Assembly (NCBI RefSeq): GCF_002563635.1
Contig: NZ_PDIZ01000001.1
Coordinates: 1,178,001-1,242,000 of the forward strand
Source of the DNA: Bacillus sp. es.036
GTDB lineage: Bacteria > Bacillota > Bacilli > Bacillales > Guptibacillaceae
DNA length: 64,000 nucleotides
Direction: 5' to 3'
In this document: one piece after another, positions 1-8,967 of the stretch
How positions within the stretch are numbered: position 1 is the first letter of the stretch
How the letters are laid out: each line of letters starts with the position of its first letter
The notes under the pieces: generated by a model
What the model was told of the DNA's origin: nothing
Seen by the model: the letters and a program-made list of their open reading frames with translations, nothing else
Database searches by the model: none
Made by a program: the position numbers and the translations under genes

Positions 1-104
1 TTTACATACTTGTAATTATCCAATTTAACGTTTTCAAGTAAATTATAGGGGGTTAAAACTGGGGAGTGTAATAATTCGAAAATGTTTTTTATATCACTCT
101 TCAC
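1..104 (-). CDS. Partial unknown protein, N-terminal end only
   Basis: An open frame of about 34 codons runs off the left edge of the window. It starts at a GTG (104 down to 102) preceded by a good AAAGGAGG ribosome binding site, and the frame has no stop up to the edge. The first residues read VKSDIKNIFELLHSP. It lies 53 bases downstream of the minus-strand helicase and on the same strand, so the two are probably co-transcribed and may form a two-gene accessory or defence unit. Too little is visible to name a family. Confidence 0.55.
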   Translation of the reverse strand, partial: MKSDIKNIFELLHSPVLTPYNLLENVKLDNYKYV

Positions 105-157
105 CAAAATACCCTCCTTTTCATTATATTATTTATTTCTTATAATACATTATTAAT

Positions 158-2047
158 TTACTGGTTTAAATAGTCATCAAGAATTTTTTCTACATAATCA
201 ACCATTGGAGGGAGTTTTTCATATGCAATATCGTAGTCATCTATTGTCCATTTGTCCTTACTAGCACCTATCTCATTCTTTAAGTAGGTCATGAAATATA
301 CAGCTAACATACCACCGTTGTCACGTATCCGAGTCTTAATCCAGGAATATTTGTTTTTGAATAAACCACAATCCTGAATTGTAGCGGTTGTTTTATCAAT
401 ATCAAATTTCATTAAAATATTTGGTACAATATTTTCCTTAATACTTACATCGATATCTTTTCTTTTACTTGCAAAATATAAATCTGGACGTTTAATATTT
501 GATTGTGAACTAGCAGTAGTATCTACAATACTTTCAGCTTCTTCTCTATTAATTTCCAATACGCTCTGTAGTTCTATTATTTTCTTTTCACGAGCTCTAT
601 CCTCTGATTTTTTTTGTTTTATTAATTCAGTAGTTAAATATACGTCCCCAATGATTTTACCTTCACCTATTTCTGTAGCCGTTCCCAAATCTAATTCTCT
701 AGTACCCGAACTTCCGGGAACATCTGAGATTATAGGTTTGAGAATGTCAAAATCTTTTAGATGCTTAATTATTTCACTTTCTTGAATTTCTACTTTATAA
801 AAATCCCAAAGTTGTTCTATTGCTAAGTGCTTATGCGAAATGATTTGTCCTATGTTATCATCTGCTTTTTTTACTTCATCATCAGGAATAGATCTTAAAA
901 TTCGGCCAACGAATTGAGCATAAGGTAGGGGATTTCTAAAAGCACGGAAAACTGCAGCAATTGATAAATATGGATGATCATATCCTTCACCTAACATAGA
1001 GACATTGATTACTACTTTAGTTCTATGATTTTTAATATCTGAAAATGCTTTCTCCCTTTCTTGTTCATTTAAATCACTATGCACAATAGTTGTAGGAAGG
1101 TCATACTCATTGTATAATCCTTGGATTATTTTTGCTTGTTTAATATCTGAAGCCACTGCAATGATTTTATGAGGGACTGTAGTTCCTCTTAATTTAGTTT
1201 CGAGCATTTTTACGCTCATATTGACTACGCTTCTAGCGCATTCTTCTGAATACGCGACTGATCTACTTACCCAATCCTCGTCTTTAATACCCATCTGGTA
1301 TATTTCGTCTATAGAGTACTTTTTGGATGAATCATCGTCAATAGTTAGCATTAGTTTTTCTGGGATGTATGTTAGGTTTTCCAACGATTTCACATATTTA
1401 TTTGCCATAGCTTGACTTAATTTGTATTTATATGCTAGGTCACCAGTAATTTTTTCTTTGTCAGTTCTAAAAGGAGTACCTGTTACTTTAATAACTTTTG
1501 CTTGAGAAAAATGTTGTATTGTTTCTACCCAAGTCCTTGCAGTAGAATGATGAGCTTCATCAATAATAATCATATCGAAAAAGTCCTCTGGCAAATGGTT
1601 AAGAGGTGAAGAGTCTAATCGTCCCTGTAACTTCTGAATATTGACTACAACAACATTAGCAGCTTCTAAAACTTCTTTACTAGTTTTTGAACCTTCAAAT
1701 TCAATTAGGGCAGGTAATTGTTGAGGTCTGTCAAATACATGTCTTTTAATCCAAAAGTTTTCTGGTTTATCAGGGTTAAGAGCATCTATAACAGTTTCCT
1801 TAATTACAATTTGAGGAGCAATTATTAATACTCTACCTTGACTGATACTGTACGGAAGAATTGACATAAGCCCGGTTTTTCCTACGCCGGTAGGTAAAAC
1901 AATAACTGCATGAGATTTCTTTTGTTTTACAACAAAATGGTCGTATACATGATAGTAACCTTGTACCTGAGGTTCTCTTAAGTTTTCATTTCCATAAATA
2001 AATGGTACCGTTTTCATGAAGTAATCTTCATCGTAACTAAAAGCCAT
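158..2047 (-). CDS. DEAD/DEAH-box helicase, type III restriction Res-like
   Basis: A 629-residue superfamily 2 helicase/ATPase. Walker A (PTGVGKT, about residues 52-58), the DEAH box (IIIDEAHH, about 160-167), motif III (TGTPFRTD, about 189-196) and a motif VI (QFVGRILRS) are all present, so the ATPase core looks intact. The C-terminal 230 residues match no family I can name. I chose the ATG at 2047 because an AGGGGGT site lies just upstream; an upstream GTG at 2074 is possible. The gene opposes the late operon and is AT-rich, typical of an accessory gene inserted at the early/late junction of a prophage. Helicases of this type are common in restriction and anti-phage systems, but no nuclease partner is visible here; the truncated gene downstream is the obvious candidate. 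Confidence 0.85.
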   Translation of the reverse strand: MAFSYDEDYFMKTVPFIYGNENLREPQVQGYYHVYDHFVVKQKKSHAVIVLPTGVGKTGLMSILPYSISQGRVLIIAPQIVIKETVIDALNPDKPENFWIKRHVFDRPQQLPALIEFEGSKTSKEVLEAANVVVVNIQKLQGRLDSSPLNHLPEDFFDMIIIDEAHHSTARTWVETIQHFSQAKVIKVTGTPFRTDKEKITGDLAYKYKLSQAMANKYVKSLENLTYIPEKLMLTIDDDSSKKYSIDEIYQMGIKDEDWVSRSVAYSEECARSVVNMSVKMLETKLRGTTVPHKIIAVASDIKQAKIIQGLYNEYDLPTTIVHSDLNEQEREKAFSDIKNHRTKVVINVSMLGEGYDHPYLSIAAVFRAFRNPLPYAQFVGRILRSIPDDEVKKADDNIGQIISHKHLAIEQLWDFYKVEIQESEIIKHLKDFDILKPIISDVPGSSGTRELDLGTATEIGEGKIIGDVYLTTELIKQKKSEDRAREKKIIELQSVLEINREEAESIVDTTASSQSNIKRPDLYFASKRKDIDVSIKENIVPNILMKFDIDKTTATIQDCGLFKNKYSWIKTRIRDNGGMLAVYFMTYLKNEIGASKDKWTIDDYDIAYEKLPPMVDYVEKILDDYLNQ

Positions 2048-2303
2048 ATTAGTACCCCCTAAAAATATTGTCACAAAGATTATACCTCAAAAACAAGAAA
2101 TATTGTTAAAAATTTCAAAATGTTAACTCTAATTCTTTATATTAATACATTGTGTAATTAGTAATCATTAATCATTTAGCTGAAGGTATACCGTGTGTTT
2201 AAAGGATTAGATGAGTTAAACACAATATAAGATATGGGTAATTAGTATGTAAAAAAATAGAATTTTAGATTATAATTGGTATGAATGGTTAGGAGGCATG
2301 ATT

Positions 2304-3293
2304 ATGTTCATTGACAAGCACATTGATGAATTTTTAAGTAAAGCACCTGATGGATATTCTACTCACCTTTATAGATTTAAAGAATTCTTAATTAATCAAT
2401 GGAACTTAAATCCGCAAAACGAAAGAGAGCTGCTACAAGGCCTTAGTACTTCCACAGTAATTAAAAGTATTAGTTATTTAGTAAGTGAATATAAAATCAG
2501 TTCAGCAAGTAGGGTAACCCATTACTCAACAGCCTTAAAAGAATTTATTTATTATTTGTTTAGTTACGGGGAATTTAAAAACCGAGAAATTTTAGATGAA
2601 ATAGGAAAATCAGCATTTGATGAAAAATCTTATAGAAATCAGATAAATACTCACATTAAAAAGCTTGAATTAAATAGTGTACATAGTGATTTTGAGGCGT
2701 TTACAGATGAAGAAGTATTAATCGTTGTAGAAGAATGTAATAATACTCTACAGTCAGCTGAAATGAGAGTAAGTTCTTTAGAAAATAAAAGTGCCTATGA
2801 AAAAATCAGATCAAGTTTAATATTCAAATTTATAATTCAATATGGATTTAGATACAACACTATGACTGACATTCTGGAAACGGATGTAAATATTGAAAAA
2901 AGAGAAATTACTGTTAACGGATTTATTGTTGATATACCTTATGATTTAATTTTAAACATTAATAATTACCTAATATTAAAACGAGACTTAAACATTTCAA
3001 ATATATCCAACTTTTTGTTTGCAGAGTATAATGGCGATCAATTGAGAAAGACGACCACTTCAACTGCATCTTATTTGAAAACTCTTGTCGGTAGGAATGA
3101 CTTAACTGGGTTAATAAAATATTCAATTTGTAAGATGATTACCAATGAAGTTCAAAAGGACGTAATTATGAAATTTACTAATATAGGTTTGAGGATATAT
3201 GATGATTGTTATGAAATTTGTTTTCCGAATCAAGAGTTACTTAACAGAAATCTAAACTCTAAATTAAAATTTATACAGTTATCGTCATTATAG
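2304..3293 (+). CDS. Degenerate tyrosine recombinase-like protein
   Basis: A 329-residue protein with the layout of a phage integrase: an N-terminal SAM-like DNA-binding region (about 1-110) and a C-terminal region resembling the catalytic fold. The first catalytic Arg is preserved in a QYGFRYNTMTDIL stretch, which corresponds to the usual TGLRxSEL box. The HxxR box seems replaced by GLIKYSI, and a Tyr in IYDDCYE could be the nucleophile or its relic. Start chosen at ATG 2304, seven bases after AGGAGG; the ATG at 2298 is too close. It is followed 51 bases later by a RelA/SpoT-like gene on the same strand, so the two likely form one operon. With two catalytic residues missing it may bind DNA without recombining it. 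I do not recognise a named subfamily. Confidence 0.6.
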   Translation: MFIDKHIDEFLSKAPDGYSTHLYRFKEFLINQWNLNPQNERELLQGLSTSTVIKSISYLVSEYKISSASRVTHYSTALKEFIYYLFSYGEFKNREILDEIGKSAFDEKSYRNQINTHIKKLELNSVHSDFEAFTDEEVLIVVEECNNTLQSAEMRVSSLENKSAYEKIRSSLIFKFIIQYGFRYNTMTDILETDVNIEKREITVNGFIVDIPYDLILNINNYLILKRDLNISNISNFLFAEYNGDQLRKTTTSTASYLKTLVGRNDLTGLIKYSICKMITNEVQKDVIMKFTNIGLRIYDDCYEICFPNQELLNRNLNSKLKFIQLSSL

Positions 3294-3344
3294 CCGTCAA
3301 TTAATAAGCTAAGGCTTAAGAATACTGAGAAAAGGTGATATTAA

Positions 3345-4331
3345 ATGTCTAAAGTATTAGATAGTATTCAACTAGAATACGAGACAGAAAAAGATAAATA
3401 TGAATCATTTTGCAGAGTAATTACTGAACAATTGAATGAGTTGCTAAGAAATTTCCATTTACCTTTACCTATTGAATCTAGAGTTAAGGAATGGAAATCT
3501 ATTAAAGACAAAATTGAAAGAAATAAGCTTAGGATCAATAGAGTTGAAGAAATAAACGATTTAGCAGGAATAAGAATCATAGTATTATTTAGAAGAGACT
3601 TAGAACTAGTTAGTAAAATCATTGAAGAAAACTTTGTTGTCTTCAGAAAAGAGAATACAGAAGAAAGATTAACAGAGAATCAATTTGGATACGGCTCATA
3701 TCATTTTGAAATTTCAGCAAATGATTCCTGGTCATTAATACCTACTCTTAGTAAATATCAAAATTGTAAAGCTGAGATACAATTGAGAACGGTGTCTCAG
3801 CATAATTGGGCAGCTACATCACATGTACTACAATACAAAAACGAACATGATGTACCACTTCCGTTAAGAAGGTCTATAAATAGAATAGCAGCATTATTAG
3901 AAACGGTTGATTTAGAGTACGAAAGATTATTAACTGAGAGAGAAATATATAATAACAACTTAGATGAACCAACTGATGAGTTAAATGTTGAATTAGTGAG
4001 AAAACTATTAATGAGAACTTTTCCTGATAATGAAATTGAAGATGAACCTTATTCAGTTATTTTAGACACCTTAAAAAACTTTAATATCAATACTATTAAA
4101 GATTTAAATCAACTAATACAGAATAATAAAGAAATGGTTTTAACTGATGAATCTGCACAATTAGAAAATTCTAAAAGAGATGTGCGCTTAGGATTGAGTC
4201 CTAGTGGTACAACTATAGAACGATTAGAAAATGGCGTATATTATAGCTACTTAGGATTAGTTAGAGTATTATTAAGATGTGAAATTGGTGATGAAAAAAT
4301 AAATGATTATTTAAAAAGAACCAATGCTTAG
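3345..4331 (+). CDS. RelA/SpoT synthetase-domain protein (small alarmone synthetase or toxic SAS)
   Basis: A 328-residue protein whose residues about 45-190 match the nucleotide pyrophosphokinase (SYNTH) fold of RelA/SpoT: DLAGIRIIVLF, FGYGSYHFEI and EIQLRTVSQHNWAA...HVLQYK are in the expected order. There is no HD hydrolase, TGS or ACT domain. The C-terminal 130 residues are not a domain I recognise. Known stand-alone enzymes of this family make (p)ppGpp, while toxSAS enzymes, often phage-borne, make (pp)pApp or pyrophosphorylate tRNA and act in toxin-antitoxin or anti-phage roles, some with a fused C-terminal antitoxin. Location in a prophage next to another accessory gene favours the second option, but substrate cannot be told from sequence. 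RBS AAAAGGTGA lies nine bases before the ATG. Confidence 0.8.
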   Translation: MSKVLDSIQLEYETEKDKYESFCRVITEQLNELLRNFHLPLPIESRVKEWKSIKDKIERNKLRINRVEEINDLAGIRIIVLFRRDLELVSKIIEENFVVFRKENTEERLTENQFGYGSYHFEISANDSWSLIPTLSKYQNCKAEIQLRTVSQHNWAATSHVLQYKNEHDVPLPLRRSINRIAALLETVDLEYERLLTEREIYNNNLDEPTDELNVELVRKLLMRTFPDNEIEDEPYSVILDTLKNFNINTIKDLNQLIQNNKEMVLTDESAQLENSKRDVRLGLSPSGTTIERLENGVYYSYLGLVRVLLRCEIGDEKINDYLKRTNA

Positions 4332-4439
4332 ATAGCAAAACGACATGGCAGAATTATTACAGATATTATGCAATCTGATACTGTATTGATAAAGTATTAT
4401 AGTAATAGGTAGAAAACAAAATAACAACACATATTTAAG

Positions 4440-4457
4440 TATCCTTTAGGATGCTTT
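4440..4457 (+). terminator. Short hairpin plus T-run after the SAS gene
   Basis: An ATCC/GGAT stem with a TTTA loop followed by GCTTTTTT, about 110 bases after the synthetase stop. It separates the accessory pair from the packaging operon. The stem is short, so read-through is likely. Confidence 0.4.
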
Positions 4458-4477
4458 TTTATTTTGGAGTGATAAGA

Positions 4478-4789
4478 TTGGATCTAAAAAATCTTAAAGA
4501 TCTAATAGAGAAAAATAATTTGGTAAAGTTCTATCAATGTACAGAGTGGCGTACTTTAAGAAAAAAAATACTCTCCAGAGACGACTTTGAATGTCAAACG
4601 TGTAAAAGAAAAGGCAAGGTAGGTAATGCGGAGAACGTTCACCACATAAAAGAAGTGAAAAAATACCCAGAGCTTGCACTTGTTTTTAGTAACTGTGAAA
4701 GCATCTGTATTCCATGTCACAATGAAGAGCATGACCGGTTGAAGAAATACATTCGAAAGAAGAAATTATTCGATGATGAGAGATGGTGA
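4478..4789 (+). CDS. HNH endonuclease of the packaging module
   Basis: A 103-residue HNH nuclease. Two zinc-binding CxxC pairs (CQTC and CIPC) flank the VHHIKEV motif, and NCESICIPCHNEEH supplies the rest of the beta-beta-alpha-metal fold. I start it at TTG 4478, eight bases after GGAG; an in-frame ATG at 4451 sits inside the preceding hairpin. In many cos-type siphoviruses an HNH protein encoded directly before the small terminase works with the terminase to cut cos DNA during packaging. Position here, just upstream of a cos-like sequence and terS, fits that role. Confidence 0.88.
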   Translation: MDLKNLKDLIEKNNLVKFYQCTEWRTLRKKILSRDDFECQTCKRKGKVGNAENVHHIKEVKKYPELALVFSNCESICIPCHNEEHDRLKKYIRKKKLFDDERW

Positions 4790-4960
4790 TACAAGGGATT
4801 AGTAAACAAATTAAGGATGCATTCAAAGCTCTTGAGATGTTCCATAAGAAGTGATTTATAAGAGAAGGCACTAAGTGGATTCTTCCTTCAAGAAGATATG
4901 ACAGTTGTAGTGAAAGGAATGATAGTCTACGCATATGAAATTGGGGGAAATAATTTCACT

Positions 4961-5065
4961 AGTCCCCCCCTAAAAATTTTTAAGAATTTTTAGGGGACCC
5001 GTGAAACGGGGAGGGGGCTCGACTTTCCAAATTTTTTATCAAAATCTCACGATAGGGGGGGGGCC
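4961..5065 (+). other. GC-rich cos-like packaging region
   Basis: A striking island of homopolymer G and C tracts inside AT-rich phage DNA, between the HNH nuclease and the small terminase. It contains a 7-C run, a 12-bp perfect inverted repeat, a second hairpin CCCGT-GAA-ACGGG (4998-5010), GGGGAGGGGG and a run of nine or more G just before terS. In phages with an HNH-terS-terL order the cohesive-end site lies here. That this is cos is inference from place and composition; the nick positions cannot be seen. Confidence 0.5.
4967..4996. repeat. 12-bp perfect inverted repeat
   Basis: Arms CCCCTAAAAATT (4967-4978) and AATTTTTAGGGG (4985-4996) surround a six-base loop. It could be a terminase/HNH binding site within cos or a terminator, although it has no T-run after it on either strand. 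Confidence 0.85.
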
Positions 5066-5069
5066 ATGA

Positions 5070-5399
5070 TTGAAAGCGGCCTTAAGAACTGACGTAAGTA
5101 TAGATAAAATAAAGGATTATTTGATGTCCAGGGTTGATACAACTAGTCCTGTTGAAGTGGAAAAAGTCGGTAGGTACTTGAAGCATATTGAAATTTATAG
5201 ACGAATGGAACGCACAGTTAAAAAAGAGGGCGTTTCGATCATGGTAAAGAATGCTACCCAAACATTTGTGAAGTCCCACCCTCTGTTGAATGAAATGAGC
5301 AAAGTAAATACATCCATCATGAATATAGAACGAACTTTTCATTTTATAGACGATGAAAACAAGGGAAATCCAAAGTACTCAGCAGACGATTTGATGTAA
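5070..5399 (+). CDS. terS: Terminase small subunit, P27 family
   Basis: A 109-residue DNA-recognition subunit of the packaging motor. The middle section (VEKVGRYLKHIEIYRRM...KEGVSIMVKNATQTFVKSHPLLNEM) is the pattern of P27-type small terminases. Start is a TTG at 5070 directly after a long G tract that can serve as Shine-Dalgarno; the ATG four bases earlier is in another frame and stops after eight codons. The stop codon abuts the ATG of terL without a gap, so the two are translationally coupled. Confidence 0.85.
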   Translation: MKAALRTDVSIDKIKDYLMSRVDTTSPVEVEKVGRYLKHIEIYRRMERTVKKEGVSIMVKNATQTFVKSHPLLNEMSKVNTSIMNIERTFHFIDDENKGNPKYSADDLM

Positions 5400-7046
5400 A
5401 TGAAAATAAATAAGCATGTAACCTTTTATATGGACCAATACGAAGCTGACAAAATTAAAGTCAGCAAGTATGTGGTCCTTTTATTTTCATATTTGAAAAA
5501 CCATGTTCTTAATCGGGATGATATCTACTTTGATGAAACAACACATAAGCGTTATATCGCTTTTACAGAAAAGAATTATTTTACCTTAATGCCTTTTCAA
5601 AAATTTATTACTGCCTTTGTTTTTCTCTATTACAAAGAAGGCAACTATCCATTTTTCGAACAGTTCTTTTTATACAAAGCCCGTGGAGCCGGTAAGAACG
5701 GATTGATTTCATCGCTAACAAATTTCTTTATCAGTGATCTGCATGGAGTTGAAAATTATAATGTATCGATCGTAGCGAATAGCGAAGAACAGGCTAAGAC
5801 TTCTTTTAACGAAATTTACAGCACTATTAAAAACTCAGATAATCACAAAGTGTTGGAATCATTGTTTTATGCGACGAAATCTGAAGTCATTAGTCGAACG
5901 AACAATAGCAAACTCAAGTTCCACACATCGAATCCGAAGACAAAAGATAGTTTACGTGACGGTTGTGTCGTATATGATGAAGTTCATGAATATGAAGATT
6001 CAGCAATCATTGATGTCTTTTCATCTGGTCTGGGGAAGGTCAAACACTCCAGAGAATTCTTTATCACTACAGATGGGTTTGTTCGTGGTGGTTATTTGGA
6101 TGATCTGAAAGAACGGGCAACCAGGGTTCTAAATGGAGAATCGTTAGAGGATCCGTTATTTGTCTTTATGGCTACACTGGACAGTGAATCGGAAATGGAA
6201 GACTCTTCAAACTGGCAAAAGGCAAATCCGATGTTCCATGAACCATTGGGTGAGTATGCCAAAGAGTTATTCCGTAAAGTGAGAACGCAGTACATCTCAT
6301 TAGGAAATTCTAAGCCATCTGCACGCATTCGATTTATGACAAAGCGTATGAATTTACCAGCCACCGATTTAACTGCATCTGTTGCGACTTGGGAAGAAAT
6401 CAAAGCGACTAACAGACCTTTTCCGGAATTAAAACACAGGGAAGCAGTTGGCGGTTTGGACTTCGCTTCTATACGTGACTTTGCTGCTGTCGGATTATTA
6501 TTTAAAGTTGGTGAAGATTATATTTGGAAATCACATTCTTTCGTTAGAAGAGGTTTTCTAAAGGATGCAAATTTACAAGCGCCAATCCATGACTGGGAAG
6601 AGGAAGGTTTACTTACCATTTTAGATGGTCCGGTTATTGATATAAAACAAATCGTAAATTGGTTTGTAAGAATGAGAGAGTTGTACGGGGTTAACACCAT
6701 AGTTGCGGATACCTTTCGTCTTGATCTTGTTAAATCAGCACTTGAAGCAGAAGGTTTTCTTTTAATTTATATACGAAATCCAAAAGCAATCCATTCACAA
6801 CTTGCACCGCGAGTTGAAACGGTATTTGCAAATAAGCAGATTATATTTGGCGACAATCCATTAATGCGATGGTACACAAATAATGTGTATGTGAAAATCA
6901 AAAAGGATGGCAATAAAGAATACTTAAAGAAAGATGAAATCAAACGTAAAACCGATGGATTTCAGGCATTTATCCATGCCTTATGGCAAGCGGATAATGT
7001 CCTGGTAGAGGAAGAAGAATTTTACCTTGACGATATTTCATTTTAG
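5400..7046 (+). CDS. terL: Terminase large subunit, HK97/Terminase_1 type
   Basis: A 548-residue packaging ATPase and nuclease. Walker A-like KARGAGKN is at residues 93-100 and Walker B VVYDE at 190-194. The RNase H-like nuclease domain begins near residue 345 with GGLDFASIRDFAA, and further acidic residues occur in LDGPVID and VADTFRLD. Length is normal for the family. It drives DNA into procapsids through the portal encoded next, and cuts concatemers at cos together with TerS and probably the HNH protein. No separate ribosome binding site is evident, consistent with coupling to terS. Confidence 0.95.
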   Translation: MKINKHVTFYMDQYEADKIKVSKYVVLLFSYLKNHVLNRDDIYFDETTHKRYIAFTEKNYFTLMPFQKFITAFVFLYYKEGNYPFFEQFFLYKARGAGKNGLISSLTNFFISDLHGVENYNVSIVANSEEQAKTSFNEIYSTIKNSDNHKVLESLFYATKSEVISRTNNSKLKFHTSNPKTKDSLRDGCVVYDEVHEYEDSAIIDVFSSGLGKVKHSREFFITTDGFVRGGYLDDLKERATRVLNGESLEDPLFVFMATLDSESEMEDSSNWQKANPMFHEPLGEYAKELFRKVRTQYISLGNSKPSARIRFMTKRMNLPATDLTASVATWEEIKATNRPFPELKHREAVGGLDFASIRDFAAVGLLFKVGEDYIWKSHSFVRRGFLKDANLQAPIHDWEEEGLLTILDGPVIDIKQIVNWFVRMRELYGVNTIVADTFRLDLVKSALEAEGFLLIYIRNPKAIHSQLAPRVETVFANKQIIFGDNPLMRWYTNNVYVKIKKDGNKEYLKKDEIKRKTDGFQAFIHALWQADNVLVEEEEFYLDDISF

Positions 7047-7053
7047 GAGGTGA

Positions 7054-8187
7054 GTGACAATAGGATTATTAGACATATTCAAACGTAATACTGAGCTGGA
7101 GTGGATGTATGATGTCGATTTATTAGAAGGTACTTCTGAACGGATTAAAATGAAACAATTGGCGATTCAAACTTGCGTAAATATGATCGGTCGTATTATC
7201 AGTCAGTCTGAATATCGAGTAAAGAAGAATAAAGAAACGATAAAAGATGAACTGTACTACCGGTTAAATGTTCGACCAAATAAAAACATGTCAGCAAGTT
7301 ATTTTTGGCAAACGGTCGTATATAAACTCATTCATGACAATGAATGCTTGATTATCAAGTCTGATTCAGATGATTTATTAATTGCTGATGATTTTGATCG
7401 CGTGGTATATGGACTAGTCGAGGATACGTTCAAAAATGTTACTGTCAAAAACTTTACCTTCCAACGAACCTTTACGATGAGTGATGTGTTTTATTTAGAA
7501 TTCGATAATGAAAATCTATCCAAATTGATTGATAGTCTTTTTGTGGATTATGGGTCCTTGTTTGGAAGAATGGTAGAATTCCAGAAATATAAAAATCAGA
7601 TTCGTTCGACGGTTGATCTTGAGACCACGGGTGCGAAGGATCCAGAAACCCAACGAAAATTACAGAGCTTCATTGACCGTATGTACCAAGCGATAAAAGA
7701 AAAGACGTTTGCCATCATCCCACAACAAAAAGGATTCACTTATACCGAACAGGCAGCTTCCTCTGGTGCAAGTGTAGATGAAATCAATAAAGTCAGTAAC
7801 GGCTTTTTAGATCATGTTGCAAAGGCATTAGGTATTCCGGTCGCTTTAATTCATGGTGAAATGGCAGATGTAGAAAAAGCGACTCGTAACATGATGACCT
7901 TTTGTATTGATCCATTACTTAAAAAAATTAAAGACGAGTCAGATGCCAAATTTATCGATAAGAAAGAGTACCTTGCTGGTAGGCGAATCGATATTAAGCG
8001 AGTCTCTTACAGTAATATGTTTGATGTGGCAACTTCAGTTGATAAATTAAGGTCATCCGGGGTGGCTAATGGTCATGAGTTAAGAGATGCGATCGGTCTC
8101 GAACAAATGGATGATCCGATTCTAGATAAATTTGTAATTACGAAAAACTACCAAGAGACAAATGAACTTGAAGGGGGTGATAAATAA
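7054..8187 (+). CDS. Portal protein, HK97 type
   Basis: A 377-residue portal that forms the dodecameric ring at one capsid vertex and is the docking point for terminase and connector proteins. Recognisable family features are the N-terminal VDLLEGTSERIKMKQLAIQTC region, the RPNKNMSASYFWQTV segment and the C-terminal LDHVAKALGIPVALIHGE helix/loop. Start is GTG 7054 within AGGAGGTGAGTGACA. The stop TAA shares its last base with the ATG of the protease gene. Confidence 0.93.
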   Translation: MTIGLLDIFKRNTELEWMYDVDLLEGTSERIKMKQLAIQTCVNMIGRIISQSEYRVKKNKETIKDELYYRLNVRPNKNMSASYFWQTVVYKLIHDNECLIIKSDSDDLLIADDFDRVVYGLVEDTFKNVTVKNFTFQRTFTMSDVFYLEFDNENLSKLIDSLFVDYGSLFGRMVEFQKYKNQIRSTVDLETTGAKDPETQRKLQSFIDRMYQAIKEKTFAIIPQQKGFTYTEQAASSGASVDEINKVSNGFLDHVAKALGIPVALIHGEMADVEKATRNMMTFCIDPLLKKIKDESDAKFIDKKEYLAGRRIDIKRVSYSNMFDVATSVDKLRSSGVANGHELRDAIGLEQMDDPILDKFVITKNYQETNELEGGDK

Positions 8188-8954
8188 TGTCAAAAGAATA
8201 CAAAGATCAAATTAAGAACATGATGAACAAAAAAACCGACGTGCGTTTTGAAGCGGATGAAAAAGACAAGGAATATTCCCTGTACATCTATGGACCCATT
8301 GGTGGTTTTTGCTTTAGCGACAATAGTGCACAGAGCATTCGAAGAAAGTTGCAAAATGTTGATGCTGAAAAAATTCATGTCCACATCAATTCTCCAGGCG
8401 GTTCTGCATTTGATGGTGTAGCCATTGGCAATATTCTTAAAAACCATAAAGCAGAGATTATTGTTCATGTAGATGGTATGGCTGCAAGTGCTGCTTCTGT
8501 AATAGCAGTTGCTGGCGATAAAGTCATCATGCCTGAAAACACTATGATGATGATCCACAGAGCTTCAACATTCGAATATGGTAATGCTGCAGTTTTTGAA
8601 AAGACGGCTTCAGATTTAAGAAAAATTGATGCCTCACTTGCTGCATCGTATAAAAAGCGCTTCGTTGGTGAGCAGTCTGAATTGGAACAACTTCTTGATG
8701 AAGAAACCTTTCTTACCGCAGAGGAAGCCGTTGCTTTTGGACTTGCTGATATCGTTGGGGAAGAGATTGAAATTCAAGAACTTGAAGATCTAGACGATGG
8801 TGAAGAAGAAGAGGAAGAATACGATAATTTAAAAGACAAGTTGGTTGCCAAGTATTCAGCAAAGAAAAACGCACATAAAAATGAATCTCCAGAACCAAAG
8901 CCTACTCCTGCTAATAAGCAGAATATGAGTAAGCTTTTTTTAAATTTAAAATAA
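8187..8954 (+). CDS. ClpP-like prohead maturation protease
   Basis: A 255-residue Ser protease of the phage ClpP/S14 group. HINSPGGSAFDGVAI (about 67-80) forms the oxyanion region, Ser101 in MAASAAS is the nucleophile and His124 in MMIHRAS the base. It digests the scaffold and trims the capsid protein during head maturation. A very acidic stretch (DDGEEEEEEYDN, about 208-219) precedes a basic tail and may be a scaffold-like delta domain, since the capsid gene beside it lacks a long N-terminal scaffold. Start overlaps the portal stop by one base. Confidence 0.93.
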   Translation: MSKEYKDQIKNMMNKKTDVRFEADEKDKEYSLYIYGPIGGFCFSDNSAQSIRRKLQNVDAEKIHVHINSPGGSAFDGVAIGNILKNHKAEIIVHVDGMAASAASVIAVAGDKVIMPENTMMMIHRASTFEYGNAAVFEKTASDLRKIDASLAASYKKRFVGEQSELEQLLDEETFLTAEEAVAFGLADIVGEEIEIQELEDLDDGEEEEEEYDNLKDKLVAKYSAKKNAHKNESPEPKPTPANKQNMSKLFLNLK

Positions 8955-8967
8955 GGGAGCTAAAGAC

